Positions 1-5,229 of a stretch of 6,044 nt of DNA are shown here, in pieces. The notes under the pieces are model-generated. The model was not told the DNA's origin, made no database searches, and saw nothing but the letters and a program-made list of their open reading frames with translations. Within the stretch, counting starts at the first letter, position 1, and each line of letters starts with the position of its first letter. The stretch lies in contig CALFYN010000247.1 of assembly GCA_937952345.1 (NCBI GenBank), positions 1 through 6,044 on the forward strand, read 5' to 3'. The translations under genes were made by a program, and so were the position numbers. The DNA comes from an uncultured Acidobacteriota bacterium (lineage in GTDB: Bacteria; Acidobacteriota; Terriglobia; Bryobacterales; Bryobacteraceae).

Positions 1-798
1 GAGCAAGCGAGAGAGGGACGGAGGGTGATCGAACAGAGGTATGAGAAGGAGCCAACGCTATCGACGGGGCGATTGTTGATTTGGGCGCTGTACCAGGAGG
101 CGCGGGTTCTGGGGTCGCGCGAAGGAATCAGCATGGGGCGTTGGGCGGAAGCGAGCGCGTTGCTGGAGCGATCGATGACACTGGCGAGGGAACTGGCGAA
201 GTCCGATGCCGAGGACACAGCCACGCGGAACAATCTGGCGAGCGCCGCGGCAGAACTGGCCTCGCTGCGGCTGGAAACCGATGCGGCGTCGGCGCTGGCT
301 TTGTATGACGAGGCGTACCGATGGCGCAACGAATTGCCGGCGCAACATGTCAACAATACGGAGAAGCTGCACATGATGGCGGGCTCGGTACGGGCGCTGG
401 TGCGGCTGAGGCGCTTGGAGGAAGCAGCGGCGCGGCTGGAGGAACTGCTTCGGATTCTGCGCGAGAGAAAGATCTATCCGGGCAAGTTGGAGCCGGGAAG
501 TTACGGCGCTTCGGCGTTACGGGCCAAGACGGAGTTGGAAGAGGCGCGGGGCAATCGTGACCAGGCGAGACAGGTTTGGGAGGAAATCGCCATGGGGTAT
601 GAAGGGGGAGGCCGGCAGGCGGATGCTGATTTGCAATGGGCTCTGGCGTTTTCCGAGGCCTACCGGGCGCTGGCGCGATTGGGGGAGACGAACGAGTCGG
701 CGGCGTGGAGAGAAAAGGACCAGGCGATCTGGCAGATATGGGCGAGGCGGCTACCGGCCAGTGGATTTGTCGAGGGGCAACTGCGGGCCAGCAGGTAG
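1..798 (+). CDS. TPR-like C-terminal part of a larger protein, probably a Ser/Thr kinase-TPR protein (5' partial)
   Basis: The reading frame is open from the first base (E-Q-A-R-E-G-R-R before the GTG at 25) to TAG at 796-798, so this is more likely the tail of a longer gene than a gene starting at GTG 25. The visible 265 residues are almost wholly alpha-helical and rich in Ala, Leu, Glu and Arg. They show TPR-like helix pairs, for example GRWAEASALLERSMTLA, ASALALYDEAYRW, RLEEAAARLEELLRIL and GNRDQARQVWEEIA. There is no signal peptide, membrane segment or catalytic motif in the visible part. Acidobacterial Ser/Thr protein kinases commonly carry such a C-terminal TPR region and are often encoded beside TIGR02999-type sigma factors, as here; the kinase domain itself is inferred and would lie upstream of base 1. 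A TPR-only protein is the alternative. The gene converges with the sigma gene at 802 with 3 bp between stops. A dyad GCCAG (787-791)/CTGGC (805-809) spans both stop codons but has no T-tract. Confidence 0.75.
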   Translation, partial: EQAREGRRVIEQRYEKEPTLSTGRLLIWALYQEARVLGSREGISMGRWAEASALLERSMTLARELAKSDAEDTATRNNLASAAAELASLRLETDAASALALYDEAYRWRNELPAQHVNNTEKLHMMAGSVRALVRLRRLEEAAARLEELLRILRERKIYPGKLEPGSYGASALRAKTELEEARGNRDQARQVWEEIAMGYEGGGRQADADLQWALAFSEAYRALARLGETNESAAWREKDQAIWQIWARRLPASGFVEGQLRASR

Positions 799-801
799 CG
801 G

Positions 802-1347
802 TTACTGGCGGGCAAGTTCCCGATGGAGCCAGGCTTGGGCGAAACGGAGTTCGCGGTGGACGGTGGCGGGGGAAATGGACAAAGCAGCGGCGGATTCCTC
901 AACGGTCATACCGGCGAAGTATCGCATCTCGATGATTTGCGCGGCGCGGGAGTGTTCGAGGGCAAAGCGGTCGAGGGCATCGTTCAGTTCGAGCAGGATA
1001 TCACTAGCGCCGCTGCCGATATCGCCGCAATCTTCGAGGTGAACGGTCAGGGCTTTGGCACGCTTTTCCGCCTTGGTGTAGCGGACCATATCGACGAGAA
1101 CATTGCGCATGACGCGGGACGCCATGGCGAAGAAGTGGGAGCGGCTCTCAAACGCAGTTCCTTCCGCGCCGGCCATGCGGAGGTAGGCTTCGTGGACGAG
1201 GCCGGTGGCACTGAGCGTAACGGACCATCCGCCGCGAAGGTGGCCGGCGGCGAGTTTCTTGAGCTCCGCGTAGAGGATGGGGACAAGCTGCTGGCGGGCA
1301 TCGGTGTCCCCCTCGCCGGCTTTGCGCAGCAGCACCGTGATATCCAT
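802..1347 (-). CDS. ECF-type RNA polymerase sigma factor, TIGR02999/Sigma70_ECF family (copy A, downstream paralogue)
   Basis: A 181-residue protein of normal length for this ECF group, which directs RNA polymerase to a small set of promoters. Region 2 covers roughly residues 20-97 and includes the family hallmark VHEAYLRMA (51-59), then RSHFFAMASRVMRNVLVDMVR (core-binding and -10 recognition). A variable linker covers 98-120. Region 4 covers about 122-178 with IEMRYFAGMTVEE (139-151) leading into the HTH, whose recognition helix contains SPATVHRELRF. The ATG at 1345-1347 is chosen because MDIT...LLRKAG aligns end to end with the neighbouring paralogue. No Shine-Dalgarno is evident; the leader shares TAGCAA just before ATG with copy B. 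It lies 80 bp downstream of copy B on the same strand, so co-transcription is plausible. No anti-sigma factor with a membrane segment is visible; the TPR/kinase-like neighbour is the likely partner by family precedent (inference). Confidence 0.93.
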   Translation of the reverse strand: MDITVLLRKAGEGDTDARQQLVPILYAELKKLAAGHLRGGWSVTLSATGLVHEAYLRMAGAEGTAFESRSHFFAMASRVMRNVLVDMVRYTKAEKRAKALTVHLEDCGDIGSGASDILLELNDALDRFALEHSRAAQIIEMRYFAGMTVEESAAALSISPATVHRELRFAQAWLHRELARQ

Positions 1348-1378
1348 TTGCTACAGGATATCGAATGGACGGACAAGA

Positions 1379-1410
1379 CCGGCGGATAGGCTGGATGGAC
1401 CCTCCGCCGG
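1379..1410 (-). repeat. Inverted repeat (hairpin) in the spacer between the two sigma genes
   Basis: Perfect 8-bp arms CCGGCGGA (1379-1386) and TCCGCCGG (1403-1410) enclose a 16-nt loop. GG 1389-1390 can also pair with CC 1401-1402 to lengthen the stem past a 2-nt bulge. It lies in the 80-bp gap between the end of sigma copy B and the start of copy A. On the minus strand only a short mixed T-containing stretch (TCTTGTCC) follows, so it is not a clear intrinsic terminator. It could attenuate read-through, stabilise RNA, or be a chance GC-rich dyad. Confidence 0.4.
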
Positions 1411-1427
1411 CGTTCGGGCGCGGCGAT

Positions 1428-1982
1428 TCAGCGAGAAACGGTCTTTTCGAGTTCGCGCTGGAGCCAGGCTTGTCCGAATCGTAACTGGCGGCGGACAGTG
1501 ACGCCGGAAATGCGGAGGGCTGTTGCGCACTCTTCGACGCTCATCCCAGCAAAGAAACGCATTTCAATGAGTTCGGCGGCGCGGGGGTGGGAATCGGCGA
1601 GACGTTTGAGGGCATTGTCGAGATCGAGAAGGTGGTCCGGGCGTTTCGCTCCGACATCGCCATAATCTTCGAGCTGGACAACAAGTCCGCCGCCGCGCTT
1701 CTGGGCTTTGTTGAAACGGACCAGATCGACGAGGACGTTGCGCATGACGCGGGAGGCGATGCCGAAGAAATGGGAGCGGTTCTCGAAATCCTGGTTCAGG
1801 CTGCCGGCCATGCGCAGGTAAGCTTCATGGACGAGCCCCGTGGCGCTGAGGGTGACGGACCAGTCGTTCTTGAGATGGCCGGCGGCGAGTTTCTTGAGCT
1901 CGGAATAGAGGGCGGGCATGAGTTCCTGTTGCGCGCCCGTATCCCCCGATCCGGCCTTACGCAGAAGTCCGGTGATGTCCAT
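1428..1982 (-). CDS. ECF-type RNA polymerase sigma factor, TIGR02999/Sigma70_ECF family (copy B, upstream paralogue)
   Basis: A 184-residue sigma factor, about two thirds identical to copy A by hand alignment (roughly 122 of 181 positions), with no gaps before the C-terminal three extra residues. Residues 41-60 (WSVTL...LRMAG, region 2) are identical in both. Region 2 continues with RSHFFGIASRVMRNVLVDLVR; region 4 has IEMRFFAGMSVEE (139-151) and an HTH whose recognition helix reads SGVTVRRQLRF rather than SPATVHRELRF. The two copies therefore differ mainly in residues 61-66, the linker (97-118) and the DNA-reading helix. The ATG at 1980-1982 matches the paralogue's N-terminus; no clear Shine-Dalgarno precedes it, but GGTAGCAAT does. 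It is the first gene of the minus-strand pair and is divergent from the envelope cluster beginning at 2082. No membrane-bound anti-sigma gene is visible. Confidence 0.93.
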   Translation of the reverse strand: MDITGLLRKAGSGDTGAQQELMPALYSELKKLAAGHLKNDWSVTLSATGLVHEAYLRMAGSLNQDFENRSHFFGIASRVMRNVLVDLVRFNKAQKRGGGLVVQLEDYGDVGAKRPDHLLDLDNALKRLADSHPRAAELIEMRFFAGMSVEECATALRISGVTVRRQLRFGQAWLQRELEKTVSR

Positions 1983-2023
1983 ATTGCTACCAGCATAGCG
2001 TGGAGAGCAGAAGGCGAGTGAGG

Positions 2024-2040
2024 TTAGCGCGTGCTAAGAT
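2024..2040 (+). promoter_or_regulatory. Candidate extended -10 promoter overlapping a small dyad, upstream of the envelope gene cluster
   Basis: In the 99-bp spacer between divergent sigma copy B and the gene at 2082, TTAGC (2024-2028) and GCTAA (2033-2037) form a dyad with a 4-bp centre. Overlapping its right arm is TGC-TAAGAT (2032-2040), which matches the extended -10 pattern TGn-TAnnnT and would start transcription around 2047, leaving a leader of about 35 nt. The -35 region at the expected distance (near 2012-2017) is poor, as is usual for extended -10 promoters. A protein binding the dyad would block the promoter; that role is inference. Confidence 0.35.
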
Positions 2041-2081
2041 AGGAAACGGTTGGCCGCTACCGCGGCTGGACGGTTTCCACT

Positions 2082-2417
2082 TTGCGCAAGTTCATCTTTT
2101 GGGAATTTCCCCGGGCAAGCTGGCAGTACGATGTGATGGTGGGGCTGATTCTCGCCTTCATCTTCTTCACCCCCAGGGCGATGTTCCGCGATCAGCCGCG
2201 GGCGTCGAGCGTGGTGATGCTTCCCTCCGAGCAGGGAGTGGCGCAATTCTGGGTGGAACCGGATCTGCTTGTGAACCTTGACGAAAGCCAACGGCTGGAA
2301 CGCGCCAACCAGTTGCTGCGGAGCCGCACCGGCAAATTGCATAAGGTAACCCGGTTGGAGCCGATTTTCGATTCCGAACAGGAAGTACGCGGTTACATGG
2401 CCTACGCAACCGAGTAG
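2082..2417 (+). CDS. Small single-pass membrane protein of unknown function
   Basis: A 111-residue protein. The first residues (MRKFIFWEFPRASWQYD) are aromatic and basic, followed by one strong hydrophobic segment at about 17-31 (DVMVGLILAFIFFTP). A mixed, charged soluble domain of about 80 residues follows, presumably periplasmic. Its second half (ESQRLERANQLLRSRTGKL...) could be a short helix plus a beta strand. The start is TTG at 2082: the frame has a stop at 2040-2042 and no ATG, GTG or other TTG before it, and the Trp/Pro-rich N-terminus looks genuine and resembles small acidobacterial membrane proteins that I recall beside LolA-like genes. The Shine-Dalgarno is weak (GGACGG, 2068-2073). 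It is the first gene of a plus-strand cluster, 25 bp before the LolA-like gene, so it may assist envelope protein or lipid handling. I do not recognise a named family, and the function is unassigned. Confidence 0.75.
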   Translation: MRKFIFWEFPRASWQYDVMVGLILAFIFFTPRAMFRDQPRASSVVMLPSEQGVAQFWVEPDLLVNLDESQRLERANQLLRSRTGKLHKVTRLEPIFDSEQEVRGYMAYATE

Positions 2418-2442
2418 GGGCGGAAGGCATCCCACAATCAGG

Positions 2443-3120
2443 ATGAAAGCATTCTACAAAGTGGTGATTCTGTGCGCGATGAGCGCGGCAGCGCAAGGCG
2501 AGACCTTGCAGGAGTTGCAGGCGCGCATCGACCAGTCCGCGGCAACGTTCCGGGGTATGACCGCGAAGCTTCGACGCCTCTCTTACACGGCGGTCATCAA
2601 AGACACCAGCGAGGAACAGGGCACGATCGCCATCAAAGCCACCAAGCCGAAGGAAATGCAGGTGAAGGTGGATTTCACGTCTCCCGACGTGAAGAGTTGG
2701 GCCTTTCGCGGGCGCAAGGCGGAGTTATTCATCCCGAAGATCAACACGGTACAGGAATACGATCTGGGCAAGCACGGCCGCTTGCTGGATCAGTTCCTGC
2801 TGCTCGGTTTCGGATCGACGGTGAAGGATCTGCAGAAGAGCTACACCTTGAAGCTGACCGGCGAGGAGTCGCTGGGCGGCGCGAAGGCGTCCCGGCTGGA
2901 GCTGGTTCCGAAATCGGAAGAGGCTCGCGGACATCTGCAGAAGGTGGAGATCTGGTTTCCGCTGACGGCGGGGAATCCAATCCAACAGAAGTTTCATCTC
3001 GGTTCGGGCGATTACATGCTGGTGACTTACCAGGACACCAAGATCGACCCGAATCTGCCGGACGCGGCGGTCCGGCTCGACCTCCCGGCGAACGTCAAAC
3101 GGGAATACCCTCAAAAATAG
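2443..3120 (+). CDS. LolA-like outer-membrane lipoprotein carrier/sorting protein
   Basis: A 225-residue secreted protein of normal LolA length. Residues 1-19 (MKAFYKVVILCAMSAAAQG) form a signal peptide with likely cleavage after AAA (17) or AQG (19). Cys11 sits in the hydrophobic core and does not make a proper lipobox, so a soluble periplasmic form is expected. The mature protein begins with an amphipathic helix (LQELQARIDQSAATFRGMTAKL) and then alternating strands (YTAVIKDTSEEQGTIAIK, KEMQVKVDFTSPDVKSWAFRGRKAELFIPKINTVQEYDL), the pattern of the LolA/LolB half-barrel that shields lipoprotein acyl chains. A helical plug-like segment (LLDQFLLLGFGSTVKDLQKSY, about 112-132) follows, then more strands ending in LPANVKREYP. 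Known LolA ferries lipoproteins from the inner membrane to the outer-membrane receptor; this protein could do that or bind another lipid. ATG is preceded at once by AGG (too close) and by GGAAGG at 2422-2427. It lies between the small membrane protein and the acetyltransferase gene. Confidence 0.85.
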   Translation: MKAFYKVVILCAMSAAAQGETLQELQARIDQSAATFRGMTAKLRRLSYTAVIKDTSEEQGTIAIKATKPKEMQVKVDFTSPDVKSWAFRGRKAELFIPKINTVQEYDLGKHGRLLDQFLLLGFGSTVKDLQKSYTLKLTGEESLGGAKASRLELVPKSEEARGHLQKVEIWFPLTAGNPIQQKFHLGSGDYMLVTYQDTKIDPNLPDAAVRLDLPANVKREYPQK

Positions 3121-3135
3121 GCAGTCTCATCATAA

Positions 3136-4257
3136 ATGTCAACTGTATCCCAACCGGAATCAAACCCTGCAAGTAGTAGTTTGACGGTTTCCTCTCCGAA
3201 AGCTTCCCGGCTGGCGTTCCTCGATTGGACACGCGGCCTGGCAGCGGTGATCATGCTGCAAGGGCATGTGTTTCATTCCTTCGCGCGCGGCGATTTGCGC
3301 ACGCAGGATGCCTACATCCTTTCGCAATTCGTGGGTGGGATGCCGCCGGCGATCTTTCTGTTCCTGACGGGCGTGACGCTGGCGTTCCTGATGGAGAGCA
3401 CGGAGCGGAAGGGACTGGTGGGATGGAGCCGGGTGTGGATCGCGATGCGGCGGGCGGGGTATCTGTTCGCGCTGGCGATCGCCTTCCGGGCGCAGCTTTG
3501 GATTTTTGGAATGCCGCAAGCGGATTTCACGGCGTTGTTCCGGGTGGATATTTTGAATTGCATGGGCTTCGGGATCGCGGTTGTCTCGCTGATGGCGTTG
3601 TTCACGACGCTGGAGCGGGTGCGGCTGTGCGCGATTCTGGGGCTGGCGATCGCGGGCATCTCGCCACTGATCGCGTCGCTCGATACCAGCGGCGTGCATC
3701 CGTTTCTGCGTGCCTATTTCGTGCCGGGGCCTGAGAATTTCAGTTTCTTCCCGTGGGGTGCGTTTCTGGCGTTCGGCGTGAGCGCGGGTAGCGTGCTGCG
3801 GCTGACGCCTTCGGCGGAGTTGAAGCAGGCAATGCAGTGGGGCGCATGGCTTGGGTTGGTGCTGGTGATTGGGTCACAGTACTTCAGCAATCTGCCGTAT
3901 TCGCTCTATCCGAAGTCGGATTTCTGGATTGACGGACCCGGGCTGGTGCTGATCAAGACCGGGATCATCCTGATGCTGCTGGCGTTCGCTTACCTGTGGA
4001 ACGCCTATATGGTGACGGGGTGGAGCTGGGTGCGGCAACTGGGAACGACATCGCTGCTGATCTATTGGGTGCATACGGAACTGGTCTACGGGCGGTGGTT
4101 CTATTTCTGGCAGCAGGGATTGTCGACGGCGCAGACGGTGATTCTGGCATCGGTGGTGATTGCGCTGATGCTGGGGCTTTCGGTGGCCAGCACACGTTGG
4201 GCGCAGATCAAGGAAGCGCTTTGGCCGAGTTCGCCGGCGGTTCCGGAAGCTGACTAG
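3136..4257 (+). CDS. Multi-pass membrane acetyltransferase, HGSNAT/DUF1624-like (COG3503 type)
   Basis: A 373-residue integral membrane protein with about ten hydrophobic segments. After a Ser/Pro-rich cytosolic tail (1-23) comes RLAFLDWTRGLAAVIMLQGHVFHSF (split: R25, LDWTRG 29-34, H44), the N-terminal signature of the heparan-alpha-glucosaminide N-acetyltransferase catalytic family. Further family features are PPAIFLFLTGVTLAF (70-84), the basic RRAGYLFALAIAFR stretch (105-118), FRVDILNCMG (135-144), FFPWGAFLAFG in the middle, and LGTTSLLIYWVHTELVYG near the C-terminus. By analogy it would move an acetyl or other acyl group across the inner membrane onto an envelope glycan or sugar; the substrate cannot be read from the sequence. 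The broader acyltransferase_3/OpgC families share the N-terminal logic and are the alternative. ATG at 3136 lies 15 bp after the LolA-like stop with a weak Shine-Dalgarno, so translation may be coupled. The stop codon lies inside a 12-bp palindrome (4250-4261). Confidence 0.85.
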   Translation: MSTVSQPESNPASSSLTVSSPKASRLAFLDWTRGLAAVIMLQGHVFHSFARGDLRTQDAYILSQFVGGMPPAIFLFLTGVTLAFLMESTERKGLVGWSRVWIAMRRAGYLFALAIAFRAQLWIFGMPQADFTALFRVDILNCMGFGIAVVSLMALFTTLERVRLCAILGLAIAGISPLIASLDTSGVHPFLRAYFVPGPENFSFFPWGAFLAFGVSAGSVLRLTPSAELKQAMQWGAWLGLVLVIGSQYFSNLPYSLYPKSDFWIDGPGLVLIKTGIILMLLAFAYLWNAYMVTGWSWVRQLGTTSLLIYWVHTELVYGRWFYFWQQGLSTAQTVILASVVIALMLGLSVASTRWAQIKEALWPSSPAVPEAD

Positions 4258-4485
4258 TCAGAAACGCTCACAAACTTCGAAAAAAAATCTTCACTCCGTA
4301 AACTCCACAAAAGAAAAGCCGCGGATGGCGTGGAAGGTGAGCGGCGCGATTGCGGGAATAAGACTGTGCATTATTCTCGAATCAGCCCTGACGCACACGC
4401 CGCGAAGAGCCGCGGGCCGCGCCAAGGCAGCCAAGTTATTTCCATCGAGTCCGATTTTCCAAACACCGCCGGTAAGGACGTTTCT
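4258..4485 (+). other. Gene-free spacer upstream of the glycosyltransferase gene
   Basis: A 228-bp stretch without a convincing gene. Its first third is AT-rich with an 8-A run (4280-4287) and AAAAGAAAAG near 4308-4317. The rest is GC-rich with three GCCGCG-like repeats around 4400-4425. Two weak sigma-70-like pairs can be proposed: TTCGAA (4276)/TAAACT (4299) with a 17-bp spacer, and TTGCGG (4350)/TATTCT (4372) with a 16-bp spacer; neither is persuasive. No intrinsic terminator for the preceding operon is evident on the plus strand. The frame of the downstream gene is open back to a GTG at 4330, but the 52 extra residues look random and the Shine-Dalgarno favours 4486. Confidence 0.5.
4474..4478 (+). 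promoter_or_regulatory. Shine-Dalgarno fixing the glycosyltransferase start
   Basis: AAGGA lies 7 nt before ATG 4486, the best ribosome binding site in the window. It decides for the ATG at 4486 and against the in-frame GTG at 4330. Confidence 0.75.
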
Positions 4486-5226
4486 ATGTTTATCGAAGCT
4501 GTCATCGTCTGCGACCGTTACCACGATTTCCTCGCGGAAACCTTGCCTCACAACCGCCTGCTCTTCGACAAGATGGTGGTAGTCACCTCTCACGAGGACA
4601 GAGCCACTCGCCGCCTTTGCGAGTATTGGAACGTGGAGTGCGTACCCACGGACCGTCTCCAATCCCGCAAAGGGCAGTTCTGCAAAGGAGCGGGCATCAA
4701 CGACGGACTGGCGCGGCTGAGCTTGCATGGATGGGCGGTCCATATGGACGCGGATATCATGCTGCCGCCGCTGACTCGCCAAATCCTCACAAAGGCCGAG
4801 TTGGACCCAACCTTCATCTACGGGATCGACCGCCACATGGTGCCTTCCTACGCGGAATGGCGGAAGTTCCTGACTACGCCCGGATTGCAGCAGGAAGCGA
4901 AAGTATTCTGCCACACGCGGCATTTCGAAATCGGCGTACGAGTTATTCCGGAGTGTTTTCAAGGCTACGTGCCAATCGGGTTCTTTCAGTTGTGGCATCC
5001 GGGAGAAAGCGGCGTAAGCACGTATCCGGAGCAACATACGGATGCGGCGCGCGGCGATGTTCTCTTCGCCATCCAGTGGCCACGCGCGAAGCGGGGGCTG
5101 ATTCCGGAGGTCATCTGTTACCACTTGGAATCGGAGCAGGCAACGATGGGCGCCAATTGGAACGGGCGGTCCACCAAGCCGTTTGGAGCGGAGCCCGGAA
5201 GCGGAGGGGTGGAATACGCGTGGTAG
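4486..5226 (+). CDS. GT-A-like glycosyltransferase family protein, stand-alone
   Basis: A 246-residue soluble protein with no signal peptide or membrane segment. It opens with a Rossmann-like strand (IEAVIVCDRYHDFLAETLP, 3-21) and continues with FDKMVVVTSHEDRATRRLCEYWNVECVPTD (27-56), the nucleotide-sugar binding half of a GT-A fold. Next comes FCKGAGINDGLARL (65-78), then WAVHMDADIMLPP (83-95), whose DAD at 88-90 is the expected DxD motif for the metal and UDP/GDP-sugar. The C-terminal part ends with YHLESEQATMGANWNGRSTKPFG, a signature I associate with a family of short glycosyltransferase-like proteins found in phages and environmental bacteria (from memory). Donor and acceptor are unknown. 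The start is set by AAGGA 7 nt upstream. It is separated from the acetyltransferase gene by 228 bp and converges with mpg with 3 bp between stops, so it is probably transcribed alone. Transfer from a phage is possible but base use is not clearly foreign. Confidence 0.85.
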   Translation: MFIEAVIVCDRYHDFLAETLPHNRLLFDKMVVVTSHEDRATRRLCEYWNVECVPTDRLQSRKGQFCKGAGINDGLARLSLHGWAVHMDADIMLPPLTRQILTKAELDPTFIYGIDRHMVPSYAEWRKFLTTPGLQQEAKVFCHTRHFEIGVRVIPECFQGYVPIGFFQLWHPGESGVSTYPEQHTDAARGDVLFAIQWPRAKRGLIPEVICYHLESEQATMGANWNGRSTKPFGAEPGSGGVEYAW

Positions 5227-5229
5227 GCG

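Noticed and set aside
25..27. GTG considered as the true start of the first gene
   Set aside because: The frame is open upstream to base 1, the sequence before it reads as helical coding sequence, and TPR regions of this type are normally tails of longer proteins; GGAGGG just before GTG leaves a small possibility.
823..1389. 188-residue plus-strand frame antisense to sigma copy A, similar to a 144-residue frame at 1587-2021 antisense to copy B
   Set aside because: The similarity of the two antisense frames is explained by the similarity of the sigma genes themselves, and they contain no independent signals.
2472..3176. 234-residue plus-strand frame overlapping the LolA-like gene
   Set aside because: It is a +1-type shadow rich in Gly, Arg and Ala; the signal peptide and LolA pattern are in the frame starting at 2443.
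3160..3699. 179-residue minus-strand frame within the acetyltransferase gene
   Set aside because: It is a His/Arg/Gln-rich shadow without a domain; the plus-strand frame has the membrane segments and family motifs.
4280..4287. A-run considered as part of a terminator
   Set aside because: For plus-strand genes a T-tract is needed, and for the minus strand no hairpin precedes the tract and no gene ends there.
4330..4485. In-frame 52-residue N-terminal extension of the glycosyltransferase from GTG 4330
   Set aside because: The extension has random-looking composition, the conserved fold begins at MFIEAVIVCD, and AAGGA sits 7 nt before ATG 4486.
4291..5124. 277-residue minus-strand reading frame, longer than the glycosyltransferase gene it overlaps
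   Set aside because: Its translation shows no recognisable domain, its start lies inside the opposite gene without a ribosome site, and the plus strand has a Shine-Dalgarno, a DxD motif and a family match.
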